Shown here piece by piece: positions 12,806-22,632 of a DNA stretch of 64,000 nucleotides (position 1 is its first letter; each line of letters starts with the position of its first letter). Under the pieces are notes generated by a model. That model saw only the letters and a program-made list of their open reading frames with translations. It was not told where the DNA came from and did no database searches. This DNA is from Pseudomonadota bacterium. GTDB taxonomy: Bacteria > Pseudomonadota > Gammaproteobacteria > Burkholderiales > Rhodocyclaceae. A program made the position numbers and the translations under genes. The DNA is taken from NCBI GenBank assembly GCA_018240785.1, contig JAFEFC010000014.1, forward strand, positions 1-64,000. The letters run 5' to 3'.

Positions 12806-14161
12806 GTGATCCGACCTAACGCCCCAACCCGACGTCCTCAAAAGGACGCCCCGTCGCGCCGCTCTCGTCCGGCGCCAGCCCTGTTGCCGCCCGATAGCCT
12901 GGGCCATGCCCTCCAGCAGTCGGCACGTCTCGTCGCCGCCGTGCTCGACGGCGCGAACCTGACCGACCGTTTCGAATCTATGCTGCTGGCCGATCCTGGT
13001 TTGCCCGAGAGCACACGCGGCGCAGTGCGCGATCTGGCATGGTCCACGCTGCGGCATTACGGGCGCGGGGATGCCATCCTGCGACCCTTGCTCCACACTT
13101 CGCCGCCTGCGTTCGTGCGCGGCCTGCTGCTCGTCGCGCTACACAGGCTGGAGCAACGGCCGGAGCAGGCGCACACCATCGTCGACCAGGCCGTGCAGGC
13201 TGTGGCGGCGGAGATGCCGGGCATGAAGGGCATGGTCAACGCCGTGCTGCGCAACGCGTTGCGGCAGAAGTCGGCCTGGCCCGAGTGGATCGCGGCCGAC
13301 GAGGCGGCGCGCCACGGCCATCCTCGCTGGTGGCTGGAGAAGGTGCGGCGCGCGCATCCCGATGCCTGGGAGGCAGCGCTGGCGGCGGGTAACGCGCATC
13401 CGCCGATGGCGCTGCGGGTCAATCGTCGCCGCGCCACCATGGATGAGGTGCTCGGCCGCCTGCAGCAGGCCGGCTTGAGTGCGCGCCGACTGGATAACGA
13501 CGCGGTGCTGCTGGAGCGGCCGGTGGCGGTGGCGCGCCTGCCTGGCCACGCCGAGGGGCTGCTGTCGGTGCAGGATGCCGGCGCGCAATGGGCGGCGCGC
13601 CTGCTCGATGCGCGCGATGGCGAGCGCGTGCTCGATGCCTGTGCGGCCCCGGGTGGCAAGAGCGCGCACATGCTCGAGCGCGCCGACATCGACCTGCTCT
13701 CCATCGAACTCGATGCGGGGCGTGCGGAGCGCATCCGGCGCAATCTTGCGCGGCTGGGCCTGTCTGCCCGGATCCTGGTTGCCGATTGCCGTGAGCTGTC
13801 CGCCTGGTGGGACGGCCAGCCGTTCGACCGCATCCTGGCCGACGTTCCCTGCTCGGCGTCCGGCGTGGCGCGCCGACATCCCGACATCAAGTGGCTGAGG
13901 CGCGAGGAAGACATCGGTCACTTCGCGGCGCAACAGGCCGGAATCCTCGACGCCCTTTGGCAGACGCTGGCGCCGGGTGGCACAATGCTTTACGTCACCT
14001 GCTCGGTCTTCGACGAGGAAAACCGCCTGCAGGTCGAGCGTTTCCTGAGCCGCCACGGCGACGCCGAGTTGTTCCCGATCGACAATCGTCCGGACTTCCA
14101 GCTCCTGCCCAATGCCGAACATGACGGCTTCTATTTCGCCCTCCTGCGCAAGCTTCCTTGA
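12806..14161 (+). CDS. rsmB: 16S rRNA m5C967 methyltransferase
   Basis: RsmB methylates C967 of 16S rRNA. The 451-aa product starts at GTG and has an N-terminal NusB-like helical domain (about residues 35-165) and a C-terminal Rossmann methyltransferase. The SAM motif DACAAPGGKSAHM lies near 277-289, and two cysteines, Cys349 in VPCSASG and Cys399 in VTCSVF, form the m5C catalytic pair. It overlaps the next gene by 50 bases; the rsmB-DUF4390-ntrY-ntrX run is a single dense unit. Confidence 0.94.
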   Translation: MIRPNAPTRRPQKDAPSRRSRPAPALLPPDSLGHALQQSARLVAAVLDGANLTDRFESMLLADPGLPESTRGAVRDLAWSTLRHYGRGDAILRPLLHTSPPAFVRGLLLVALHRLEQRPEQAHTIVDQAVQAVAAEMPGMKGMVNAVLRNALRQKSAWPEWIAADEAARHGHPRWWLEKVRRAHPDAWEAALAAGNAHPPMALRVNRRRATMDEVLGRLQQAGLSARRLDNDAVLLERPVAVARLPGHAEGLLSVQDAGAQWAARLLDARDGERVLDACAAPGGKSAHMLERADIDLLSIELDAGRAERIRRNLARLGLSARILVADCRELSAWWDGQPFDRILADVPCSASGVARRHPDIKWLRREEDIGHFAAQQAGILDALWQTLAPGGTMLYVTCSVFDEENRLQVERFLSRHGDAELFPIDNRPDFQLLPNAEHDGFYFALLRKLP

Positions 14162-14723
14162 TCGACTGCGGCACTGGCTGTGCGCCTTCGTGTTGATGGG
14201 CGTCGCGCTGACCGCCTGTGCCGAGGAGGGCGTCATCCACAGCGCCGAGATCGTCCCTGGGGACGGGGGCTACGTGCTGAACGCGGACATCGACCTTGAG
14301 CTGAACTCCCGCGTGGCGGATGCGGTGGCGCGCGGCGTGTCGCTGTATTTTGTCGCCGAGCTCCGCATCGAACGCCCGCGCTGGTACTGGCTCAACGAGG
14401 TCGTCATAGACCGCAGGCTCGAGTATCGCCTGCACTACAACGCCATCACACGCTCCTACCGGCTGTTCATCGGCAACTTCCAGCAAAGCTTCGAGACCCT
14501 CGAAGCGGCCGTGCGCACGATGTTGCGCATTCGCCATTGGCAGGTCGCAAGCAGCGACGAGCTCAAGCCGGGCGTGTCCCATCAGGTGGCGCTGCGCTTC
14601 CTGCTCGACACCACCCAATTGCCCAAGCCCTTTCAGGTGACTGCGATCGGCAGCCGCGACTGGGATATCGGCACGGACTGGATGCGATGGACCTTCCTCC
14701 CAGGCACGCCCGCTTCCCGATGA
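14112..14723 (+). CDS. DUF4390 exported protein
   Basis: The 203-aa product has a hydrophobic N-terminal signal (LRHWLCAFVLMGVALTACA) followed by a beta-rich domain with the DUF4390 features RPRWYWLNEV and YRLHYN...YRLFIGNFQQSF. The role is unknown; the family is found almost always between rsmB and the NtrY-type kinase in betaproteobacteria. It overlaps rsmB by 50 bases and ntrY by ATGA, so it is translationally coupled to both. A periplasmic accessory to the kinase is a reasonable guess from position alone. An internal ATG at 14121 is an alternative start. Confidence 0.8.
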   Translation: MPNMTASISPSCASFLDRLRHWLCAFVLMGVALTACAEEGVIHSAEIVPGDGGYVLNADIDLELNSRVADAVARGVSLYFVAELRIERPRWYWLNEVVIDRRLEYRLHYNAITRSYRLFIGNFQQSFETLEAAVRTMLRIRHWQVASSDELKPGVSHQVALRFLLDTTQLPKPFQVTAIGSRDWDIGTDWMRWTFLPGTPASR

Positions 14724-16840
14724 AGCGGATTGCGCTCGTCGCAGCCGCCGGACTGGCGGCGATCTCGCTATTCCTGCTCACGTCGGCGAGCTCGAACACG
14801 GATCTGTTCGCCGGCAGCTATCCTTACCTGCTCGCACTCAACGGCGCGGTGGTCGTCGGCCTGGCGGGACTGGTGGCGGTGCAGTTGCGCACCCTGTGGC
14901 GCGAGTATCGCCAGCGCCAGTTCGGCTCCCGTCTGAAATACCGTCTGGTGCTGATGTTCGCGCTGATGGGCCTGTTGCCTGGCGTTGTCGTGTATGCGGT
15001 GTCGCTGCAGTTCGTCGTGCGCAGCATCGAGTCGTGGTTCGACGTGCGCGTGGATGCGGCGCTCGAAGGCGGCATCGCGCTTGGGCAGAAGGCGCTCGAT
15101 TTCTTCGTTGGCCAGGTGCATGAGCAGGCCGAAACCATGGCGCTCGCGCTCGAGAGCAAGGATCCGGTGCAGCCGGCCTTGCTCAACCGCCTGCGCGAGC
15201 AGGCCGGGATCGCCAGCGCCACCGTGGTGGGTGTCAACGGGCAGATCGTTGCCAGCGCGGTGGATTCGGCCGGCATGCTGCTGCCCGATCTTCCGACGGC
15301 GAACCAGTTGCGTCAGGCGCGGCAGACACTGAGCCTGCACGCGGTCGAGACCCAGCCCGATGGCCGGCTGGTGATCCGGGTGATCGTGCCCATCCCGATG
15401 CGCACCCTGGCGGGGGAGCCGCACCTGCTGCAACTGACCCAGCCCGTGCCCGAGACTTTCGGACGCAATGCCGAGGCGGTGCAGGAGGCCTATCGGCAGT
15501 ACCAGCAGTTGATCCTCGGGCGCGTCGGCCTCAAGCGCATCTACACCCTGACGCTGACGCTCACCATGCTGCTGGCCCTGCTGGGTGCGGTGGCAGCGGC
15601 CTTCGTCATCGCGCGGCGCCTGGTCGCACCCTTGCTGATCCTCGCCGAAGGCACGCAGGCGGTCGCCCAGGGCGATTTCAGTCCGCGCCAGGCGCTGCCC
15701 GCGCGCGACGAGCTCGGTGTGCTGACGCAGTCCTTCAACCAGATGACGCGCCAGCTCGAAGATGCGCGTGCGGCAGCCGACCGTAGCCGGGCTGCGGTCG
15801 AGGCGGCGCGGGTGTATCTGGAGAGCGTGCTCGCCAACCTGTCGACGGGCGTGCTGGCATTCGCCGCCGATGGCACGCTGCGCGCGGCCAACCACGGCGC
15901 GCTGGCCATCCTCGGTGACGATCTGGCCGGCTTCGAGGACATCCCGCTCGCCGCTTGGCCGCGGCACGAGGCGCTGCGCGATGCGCTGCTCGCCGGCTTC
16001 GCTGCGAACGAGGGCGACTGGCAGACGCAGATCGATCTGCCGGTGAAGGACAGCGCGCCGCTCACCCTGCTCATCCATGGCTCACGCCTGCCGCAGAGCG
16101 GCGGCGGCGGCTCGGTGGTGGTGTTCGACGACATCTCGCGCCTGATCGCTGCGCAGCGCACCGCCGCCTGGGCGGAAGTGGCGCGCCGGCTGGCGCATGA
16201 GATCAAGAATCCGCTGACGCCGATCCAGTTGTCGGCCGAGCGCCTGGCCTTCAAGCTTGCCGACCGCCTCGACGACGACGGCCGCGAGATGCTGGAGCGC
16301 TCGACGCGGACCATCGTCAACCAGGTCGAGGCGATGAAGAACCTGGTCAACGCCTTCCGCGACTACGCGCGCCTGCCGGCGCCGCATCTAGCGCCGGTGG
16401 ATCTGAATGCGCTCATCCGCGAAGTGCTGAACCTCTACGAAGGCGCGGCCGGCCGCATCCGCCTGGAGCTGGCCGGGGATCTGCCGACGGTGCAGGGCGA
16501 TGCCACGCAGATTCGACAGGTGATCCACAATTTGCTGCAAAATGCCCAGGACGCGCTCAATGGCAACGAGGACGGCGAAATGCAGGTCATCACCCGCCGC
16601 GAGGGCGAGCGTGCGCTGCTGCTGTTCCGCGACAATGGGCCGGGCTTTCCGGCCGAAGGCCTGACGCGCGCATTCGAACCGTACTTCACCACCAAGTCGC
16701 GCGGCACGGGTCTCGGGCTCGCGATGGTGAAGAAGATCGTCGATGAACACGGCGGCGAGGTCAGGCTGGCGAACCGCGACGGCGGCGGCGCCGAAGTGCG
16801 CATCCGCCTGCGCCTGGCCGCAACGAGTAATGACAACTGA
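14720..16840 (+). CDS. ntrY: NtrY-type membrane sensor histidine kinase
   Basis: The 706-aa kinase starts at the ATG overlapping the DUF4390 stop. It has N-terminal TM helices, a large extracytoplasmic sensor part (about 120-265), a further TM (LLALLGAVAAAFVIARRL), HAMP and PAS regions, the H-box RRLAHEIKNPLTPIQLSAER with His493, and the ATPase boxes DNGPGF and GTGLGLAMVKKIV. NtrYX systems respond to nitrogen or redox cues. It is 3 bases from ntrX, its presumed cognate regulator. Confidence 0.9.
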   Translation: MKRIALVAAAGLAAISLFLLTSASSNTDLFAGSYPYLLALNGAVVVGLAGLVAVQLRTLWREYRQRQFGSRLKYRLVLMFALMGLLPGVVVYAVSLQFVVRSIESWFDVRVDAALEGGIALGQKALDFFVGQVHEQAETMALALESKDPVQPALLNRLREQAGIASATVVGVNGQIVASAVDSAGMLLPDLPTANQLRQARQTLSLHAVETQPDGRLVIRVIVPIPMRTLAGEPHLLQLTQPVPETFGRNAEAVQEAYRQYQQLILGRVGLKRIYTLTLTLTMLLALLGAVAAAFVIARRLVAPLLILAEGTQAVAQGDFSPRQALPARDELGVLTQSFNQMTRQLEDARAAADRSRAAVEAARVYLESVLANLSTGVLAFAADGTLRAANHGALAILGDDLAGFEDIPLAAWPRHEALRDALLAGFAANEGDWQTQIDLPVKDSAPLTLLIHGSRLPQSGGGGSVVVFDDISRLIAAQRTAAWAEVARRLAHEIKNPLTPIQLSAERLAFKLADRLDDDGREMLERSTRTIVNQVEAMKNLVNAFRDYARLPAPHLAPVDLNALIREVLNLYEGAAGRIRLELAGDLPTVQGDATQIRQVIHNLLQNAQDALNGNEDGEMQVITRREGERALLLFRDNGPGFPAEGLTRAFEPYFTTKSRGTGLGLAMVKKIVDEHGGEVRLANRDGGGAEVRIRLRLAATSNDN

Positions 16841-16843
16841 CAT

Positions 16844-18091
16844 ATGGCAAAGATACTGATCGTCGACGACGAAGTGGGCATCCGAGAGTTGCTGTCCGAG
16901 ATCCTGCGCGACGAGGGCCATGACGTGGTGGTCGCCGAGAACGCGGCCGCTGCGCGCGCTGCGCGCAATGCCCTGCGCCCCGACATGGTGCTGCTCGACA
17001 TCTGGATGCCCGACACCGACGGCATCACGCTGCTGAAGGAATGGGCTGCCAACGGCCAGCTCACGATGCCGGTGGTGATGATGTCCGGACATGGCACGAT
17101 CGATACCGCGGTCGAGGCCACCCGCATCGGTGCCATCGACTACCTCGAGAAACCCATCGCCTTGCAGAAGCTGCTGGCGGCGGTCAAGCGCGGCCTGCAG
17201 CGGCCGCAGGCGGCAGGCACGCCGGCGCCGCTGACCCTGGCCGCGTTCACCCGCTCGGTGCCGTTGCGCGAGCTGCGCCGGCGTGTCGAACAGATCGCGG
17301 TGAATTCGCGCGTGCTGCTGCTGCGGGTGGGCAGCGGCAGCCTGGCGGAGCTGGTGGCGCGCAGTGTGCAGGCGGGCAGCGCGCCCTGGCTGGACCTGGC
17401 CATGGTGACGACGCCGCTCGACCTGAACCAGTTGCAGGCGTCCCACGGCGGCGTGCTCTTCGTGGGCGAGCTCGCGCGGCTGTCGCGCGCGCAGCAGAAG
17501 AATCTCGCCTTCGCGCTGGACCGCCTCGACCGCTACGACCTGCGCGTGGTGGTGGCGACCGATCGCAGCCTCGAGGCACTGCTTGCCGAAGGCTGGGAAG
17601 AATCCCTGCTGGCGCGCCTGTTCGAGGTGAGCCTGGCGCCGCCTTCCATTGCCGACGTGAAGGACGACCTGCCCGAGCTGGCCAGCCAGATCCTGCTGCA
17701 CCTGGTCGAGGGCGGCGAGGTGCCGCTGCGGCGCTTCTCTACCGCCGCGCTCAACCAGTTGCGCAACCTGGCCTGGCCGGGCGGCTACGCCGAGTTGCGC
17801 GCAGCGGTGAAATCGCTCGCGCTGGGCACGCTGGACGAGGAGATCGGTGTGGCGGATGTGCGGCGTCTGCTCGCGCCGTCGCACGACGCGGCGGTGACCG
17901 GCGTGTCGCTGGACCAGCCGCTGCGCGAAGCGCGGGAGGCCTTCGAGCGCCTTTACTTCGAGCACCACCTGCGCCTCGAGGGCGGCAACATGACGCGTCT
18001 CGCCGAGAAGACCGGACTCGAGCGCACCCATCTTTATCGCAAGCTCAAGCAACTGGGGCTGCAGGCCGGTCGACGGCATGAAGAGGGCTGA
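16844..18091 (+). CDS. ntrX: NtrX-type response regulator with a degenerate sigma-54 ATPase domain
   Basis: The 415-aa regulator has an intact receiver domain (acidic pocket Asp8/Asp9, phosphoacceptor Asp52, YLEKP switch lysine) and an intact C-terminal Fis-type helix-turn-helix (NMTRLAEKTGLERTHLYRKL). The middle AAA+ domain aligns in outline but lacks the Walker A GExGTGKE (here LRVGSGSLAE), has lost the Walker B aspartate (GGVLFVGE), and has no GAFTGA loop. It therefore cannot activate sigma-54 polymerase in the usual way and probably acts as a sigma-70 regulator or repressor. The frame is open throughout, so this is divergence and not a frameshift. Confidence 0.85.
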   Translation: MAKILIVDDEVGIRELLSEILRDEGHDVVVAENAAAARAARNALRPDMVLLDIWMPDTDGITLLKEWAANGQLTMPVVMMSGHGTIDTAVEATRIGAIDYLEKPIALQKLLAAVKRGLQRPQAAGTPAPLTLAAFTRSVPLRELRRRVEQIAVNSRVLLLRVGSGSLAELVARSVQAGSAPWLDLAMVTTPLDLNQLQASHGGVLFVGELARLSRAQQKNLAFALDRLDRYDLRVVVATDRSLEALLAEGWEESLLARLFEVSLAPPSIADVKDDLPELASQILLHLVEGGEVPLRRFSTAALNQLRNLAWPGGYAELRAAVKSLALGTLDEEIGVADVRRLLAPSHDAAVTGVSLDQPLREAREAFERLYFEHHLRLEGGNMTRLAEKTGLERTHLYRKLKQLGLQAGRRHEEG

Positions 18092-18190
18092 GCAGCTGCC
18101 GCGGTTGATTTGCTGCGCCGCACAATGTTTCTCGGGCAGAATCCACCGCCCGTGTAGAATGTCCGGCCCAACGCGAGTCGGAAGGATCGG

Positions 18191-19594
18191 GTGAAGATCA
18201 TCATTCTCGGTGCCGGCCAGGTCGGCGCCTCGGTCGCAGAAAACCTGGTGTCGGAAGCCAACGACATCACCCTCGTCGATACCAGCGCCGATCACCTCGC
18301 GGTACTGCGCGAACGCCTGGAGATCCGCACCGTCTGTGGCAACGCAGCGTCGCCGACGGTGCTGCGCGATGCCGGTGCCGACGACGCCGACCTGTTGATT
18401 GCGGTCACGCAGTCCGACCAGACCAACCTGTGCGCCTGCCGCATCGCCAAGGTGCTGTTCAACCTGCCCACGCGTATCGCGCGGCTGCGCTCGACCGACT
18501 ATGTGGACTTCCCGGAACTGCTCGATGACGACAATTTCGCGGTGGACTTCTCCATCTGCCCGGAGCAGGTCGTCACCGACCACATCAAGCGCCTGATTTC
18601 CTTTCCCGAGGCGCTGCAGGTGCTCGAGTTCGCCGACGGCGTGCTCAGCCTGATCTGCGTGCGCGCGTTCGAAGGCGGTCCGCTGGTGGGGCATCCGCTG
18701 AAGGCGCTACGCTTCCACCTGCCCAACGTCGAGGCGCGCATCGCGGCGATCTATCGCGACGGCGAGCCCATCATTCCCGAGGGCGAGACGGTGATCATGC
18801 CGGGCGACGAGGTGTTCTGCCTCGCCGCCACCGTGCATATCCGGCAGGTGATGGGCGAGCTGCGTCGCGGCGACCGGCCGATGCGGCGCATCATCATCGG
18901 CGGCGGCGGCAACATCGGCCTGCGGCTGGCGCGCTCCATCGAGCACGACTATCACGTCAAGATCCTGGAGAGCAACGCGGCCCGCGCCGAAGCGGTGGCG
19001 ACCCAGCTCACCCGGGCGCTGGTGCTGCGCGCCGACGCCACCGACGAGAAGCTGCTGGAGAGCGAAGGCATCGACGAGACCGATCTCTTCGTCGCGCTGA
19101 CCAACGACGAGGAGGACAACATCATGTCCGCCTCGCTCGCCAAGCGCATGGGCGCGCGCCGCACGCTGGCGCTGATCAACCGCCGCAGCTACGTGGACCT
19201 GGTGCAGGGCGGCCCGATCGACATCGCCATCTCGCCGGCGCATACCTCCATCGGCACGCTGCTCGCCCATGTGCGGCGCGGCGACGTGGTCGCGGTGCAC
19301 AGCCTGCGCCGCGGCGCCGCCGAGGCGCTGGAGATCATCGCCCACGGCAGCCCGAAGGATTCGAAAGTGGTGGGCCGGCCGATCGAGGACATCGCGCTGC
19401 CGCAGGGGGCCACGATCGGCGCCATCGTGCGCGACGTCAGGCGAGAGGACGGCAAGGTCGTGCGCCGCGAAGTCATCATGCCGCACCACGACACGCAGAT
19501 CCGCGAGGACGACCATGTGATCGTCTTCTGCACCCACAAGAAGCTGGTGCGGCGGGTCGAGAAGCTGTTCCAGGTCGGCTTCTCCTTCCTCTGA
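18191..19594 (+). CDS. trkA: Trk potassium uptake protein TrkA
   Basis: TrkA is the cytoplasmic NAD(H)-binding regulatory subunit of the Trk K+ channel. The 467-aa product starts at GTG and contains two RCK modules, each with an N-terminal Rossmann motif (MKIIILGAGQVGASVAENL at residue 1 and IIIGGGGNIGLRLARSIE near residue 237) and a TrkA-C domain. It lies 99 bases after ntrX and 16 bases before trkH, its membrane partner. Confidence 0.95.
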   Translation: MKIIILGAGQVGASVAENLVSEANDITLVDTSADHLAVLRERLEIRTVCGNAASPTVLRDAGADDADLLIAVTQSDQTNLCACRIAKVLFNLPTRIARLRSTDYVDFPELLDDDNFAVDFSICPEQVVTDHIKRLISFPEALQVLEFADGVLSLICVRAFEGGPLVGHPLKALRFHLPNVEARIAAIYRDGEPIIPEGETVIMPGDEVFCLAATVHIRQVMGELRRGDRPMRRIIIGGGGNIGLRLARSIEHDYHVKILESNAARAEAVATQLTRALVLRADATDEKLLESEGIDETDLFVALTNDEEDNIMSASLAKRMGARRTLALINRRSYVDLVQGGPIDIAISPAHTSIGTLLAHVRRGDVVAVHSLRRGAAEALEIIAHGSPKDSKVVGRPIEDIALPQGATIGAIVRDVRREDGKVVRREVIMPHHDTQIREDDHVIVFCTHKKLVRRVEKLFQVGFSFL

Positions 19595-19610
19595 TCCGGC
19601 ACTCGTCCGC

Positions 19611-21062
19611 ATGCGCGCCTACCACTCCGCCCTCAACGCGCTTGGCCTGATCATCATGATCTTCGGCCTGCTGATGGCGGTCCCGCTGGCGGTGTCCTTC
19701 GGCCTGGGAGAGGGCATCCGCTTCCGCGATTCGATCATCATCACCTTCCTCGTCGGGCTGCTGCTCTGGGTGCTCACCCGGCGCGGGCGGCGCGACCTGC
19801 GCGTGCACGACGGATTCCTGCTGGTGGCGGCGACCTGGATCGGCCTGCCGGTGTTCGGCGCACTGCCGCTGCTGCTGAACATCCCCGGGCTGAGCGTCAC
19901 CGACGCCTATTTCGAGGCCGTCTCCGGCCTCACCGCCACCGGCGGCACGGTCCTGACCCATCTCGATGACCTGCCGATCTCGCTCAACCTGTGGCGCACC
20001 TTCATGCACTGGGTCGGCGGCATGGGCGTGATCGTGCTGGTGGTGGCGATCCTGCCGCTGCTGGGCATCGGCGGGCGGCAGTTGTTCAAGGCCGAGGTGC
20101 CGACGCCGATGAAGGAGTCGAGCCTGACGCCGCGCATCACCGAGACGGCGAAGGGCCTGTGGCTCACCTACATGCTGATCACGGTGGTCTGCGGCCTGTC
20201 CCTGTGGTGGGCCGGGCTGGGCCCCTGGGATGCGGTGATCCACTCGTTCTCGATCACCGGCCTGGGCGGCTTCTCGAGCAAGGATGCCTCGCTCGCCCAT
20301 TTCAACAACCCCGCGGTGGAGGCGGTCGCAGCCGGCTTCGCGCTGCTGTCGGGCCTGAACTTCGCCACGCACTACATGGGCCTGGTGCGGCGCTCCACCC
20401 TGCCCTACCGTCGCGATCCGGAGCTGCCGTTCTATTTCGGCGTGCTCGCCTTCAGCATCGTGATGCTCACCGCCTACCTGATGCAGGCCGGCGCCCATGC
20501 CGACCTGGCGACCACGCTGCGCTACGTGGCCTTCCATGTGGTGTCGATCTCCACCTCGCTGGGGCTCGCGACCTACGACTACACTCACTGGCCGACCTTC
20601 GCGCAGATCTGGGTGCTGTTCCTCGGCAGCTTCGTCGCCTGTTCCGGTTCGACCGGCGGCGGCATCAAGATGATGCGGGCGATGATCCTGTACAAGCAGG
20701 TGCTGCGCGAGATCGTGCGCTCGCTGCATCCCAGCGTCGTGGTGCCGGTGCGCATCGGCACGCAACCGCTGCCCGAAGGCATCCTGCACGCCGTGCTGGG
20801 CTTCAGCTTCATGTACATGGTGTCCATCGTGTCGCTGACCCTGCTGCTGTCGGCGAGCGGGCTGGAGCTGATCACCGCCTTCTCCGCCGTGGTGGCCTGC
20901 CTCAACAACACCGGCCCGGGGCTGGCGGAGGTGGGACCGGCCTCCAACTACCAGGCCTTGGCGGATTTCCATAAATGGGTACTCTCGTTCACGATGATCC
21001 TCGGCCGCCTGGAGATCTTCACCCTGCTGGTGGTGCTGACGCCGGCTTTCTGGCGTCGTTGA
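19611..21062 (+). CDS. trkH: Trk potassium channel subunit TrkH
   Basis: The 483-aa integral membrane protein has the repeated M1-P-M2 architecture of K+ translocators. Selectivity-loop segments include VSGLTATGGTVL, FSITGLGGFSSKD, GLATYDYTHW and NNTGPGLAEVGP. It imports K+ with TrkA, encoded immediately upstream. The length is standard for TrkH/TrkG. Confidence 0.95.
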   Translation: MRAYHSALNALGLIIMIFGLLMAVPLAVSFGLGEGIRFRDSIIITFLVGLLLWVLTRRGRRDLRVHDGFLLVAATWIGLPVFGALPLLLNIPGLSVTDAYFEAVSGLTATGGTVLTHLDDLPISLNLWRTFMHWVGGMGVIVLVVAILPLLGIGGRQLFKAEVPTPMKESSLTPRITETAKGLWLTYMLITVVCGLSLWWAGLGPWDAVIHSFSITGLGGFSSKDASLAHFNNPAVEAVAAGFALLSGLNFATHYMGLVRRSTLPYRRDPELPFYFGVLAFSIVMLTAYLMQAGAHADLATTLRYVAFHVVSISTSLGLATYDYTHWPTFAQIWVLFLGSFVACSGSTGGGIKMMRAMILYKQVLREIVRSLHPSVVVPVRIGTQPLPEGILHAVLGFSFMYMVSIVSLTLLLSASGLELITAFSAVVACLNNTGPGLAEVGPASNYQALADFHKWVLSFTMILGRLEIFTLLVVLTPAFWRR

Positions 21063-21164
21063 GACCACGTGCCGGCGCCCGCTGCGCGACGATGACCCGC
21101 TGAGGGCGGGGACAGGCGATAATCACGGCTTGTCACGCCCGCAAGGGCGATTCGAGGATCCGAC

Positions 21165-22244
21165 GTGAGCCGCCTGAAAAACGATACCTTCCTGCGCGCA
21201 CTGCTGCGCCAGCCCACCGACTACACGCCCGTATGGCTGATGCGCCAGGCTGGCCGCTACCTGCCCGAATACTGCGAGACGCGCAAGCGCGCCGGCAGCT
21301 TCCTGCAACTGTGCAAGAGCCCGGCGCTTGCCTGCGAAGTCACGCTGCAGCCGCTGGCGCGCTATGACCTCGATGCCGCCATCCTGTTTTCCGACATCCT
21401 CACCGTGCCGGACGCGATGGGACTGGGCCTGTATTTCGCCGAAGGCGAAGGGCCGCGCTTCGAGCGTCCGCTGCGCGACGAGTGGGAGATCCGCAACCTG
21501 ACGGCGCCCGATCCGCATGTGGAACTGCAGTACGTGATGGACGCGGTGGCCGAGATCCGGCGCGCCCTCGACGGCAGCGTGCCGCTGATCGGCTTCTCGG
21601 GCAGCCCGTGGACGCTGGCCTGCTACATGGTCGAGGGCGGTTCGTCGGACGATTACCGGCGCATCAAGACGCTGGCCTACAGCCGGCCGGATCTGTTGCA
21701 CCACATCCTCGAGGTCACCACGCAGGCGGTGGTGAAATACCTGAATGCGCAGATCGAAGCAGGCGCGCAGGCGGTCATGGTGTTCGATTCTTGGGGAGGC
21801 GTGCTGTCGGAGGCCGCCTACCGCGAATTCTCGTTGCGCTACCTGCAGCAGGTGATCGCCGGCCTGCGGCGCGAGTACGACGGCCATCGCGTGCCCAGCA
21901 TCGTGTTCACCAAGGGCGGCGGCATCTGGCTCGAGTCCATCGCCGCCATCGGCAGCGATGCGGTCGGCCTCGACTGGACGATGGACATCGGTCGCGCGCG
22001 TGAGCTGGTCGGCGACAAGGTCGCGCTGCAGGGCAACCTGGATCCCTCCATCCTGTTCGCGCCGCCCGAGGTCGTCGCCGGCGAGGCACGGAAGGTGCTG
22101 GATGCGTACGGTCCTCACGCCGGCCACGTGTTCAACCTGGGGCATGGCATTTCGCAATACACGCCGCCCGACAACGTTCGCGTCCTCGTCGATACGGTAC
22201 ACGAGCATAGCCGCGCGTTGAGAGCGGCGCAGGACAACCGCTGA
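21165..22244 (+). CDS. hemE: uroporphyrinogen decarboxylase
   Basis: HemE decarboxylates uroporphyrinogen III to coproporphyrinogen III in haem synthesis. The 359-aa product starts at GTG with [14 protein letters not shown], then the signature [15 protein letters not shown] containing the substrate-binding arginines, the [14 protein letters not shown] aspartate motif, and the [13 protein letters not shown] signature. Its product supports the haem demand of the nap and ccm modules further right. It is followed by a 388-bp gap with DnaA boxes. Confidence 0.96.
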   Translation: MSRLKNDTFLRALLRQPTDYTPVWLMRQAGRYLPEYCETRKRAGSFLQLCKSPALACEVTLQPLARYDLDAAILFSDILTVPDAMGLGLYFAEGEGPRFERPLRDEWEIRNLTAPDPHVELQYVMDAVAEIRRALDGSVPLIGFSGSPWTLACYMVEGGSSDDYRRIKTLAYSRPDLLHHILEVTTQAVVKYLNAQIEAGAQAVMVFDSWGGVLSEAAYREFSLRYLQQVIAGLRREYDGHRVPSIVFTKGGGIWLESIAAIGSDAVGLDWTMDIGRARELVGDKVALQGNLDPSILFAPPEVVAGEARKVLDAYGPHAGHVFNLGHGISQYTPPDNVRVLVDTVHEHSRALRAAQDNR

Positions 22245-22632
22245 GCGCCAGCCCGGCCTGGGGCGGTGCGGTCGGCGATGAGCTTGTCAAGGGGAAAATC
22301 GAACATCGGACCCTTGACTTATGCACAATCGCCGGTTCCAGGCTCGTTTACCCGAGGATGATCTGCTTGACATCGGCCTGATTTTGCAAGCCATTGAATT
22401 TAAAAGATTTAGTATCTGCGCAATGTTAAGGCAAAGTGACAGAAGGGCTTACGCCGCGCGGGATTGAGCCAGATTCACCCAGCTTTCCCACAAAGTTATC
22501 CACAGCTTTTGTGGACAAGCTCCGAGGGACAGCCTGGACAATTCCTTAGGCTCTTTTCCCATGGTCGGACTTCAAGAAGACTCTTCAACTTATTGAATTT
22601 TTGGTGTTTTTGCTCTGCCGCCTGTTTCCGGC
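22245..22632. other. hemE-priA intergenic region with a DnaA-box cluster, candidate oriC
   Basis: This gap holds TTATGCACA (22319-22327), TTATCCACA (22496-22504) and, on the minus strand, TTGTCCACA (22510-22518). The first two match the TTATNCACA box exactly and the third differs at one base. Two AT-rich tracts flank the close pair: about 22377-22435 and 22578-22615. That layout of boxes beside easily melted DNA is what an origin looks like. PriA, encoded next, is a replication restart protein, so the boxes could instead control priA. Confidence 0.45.
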
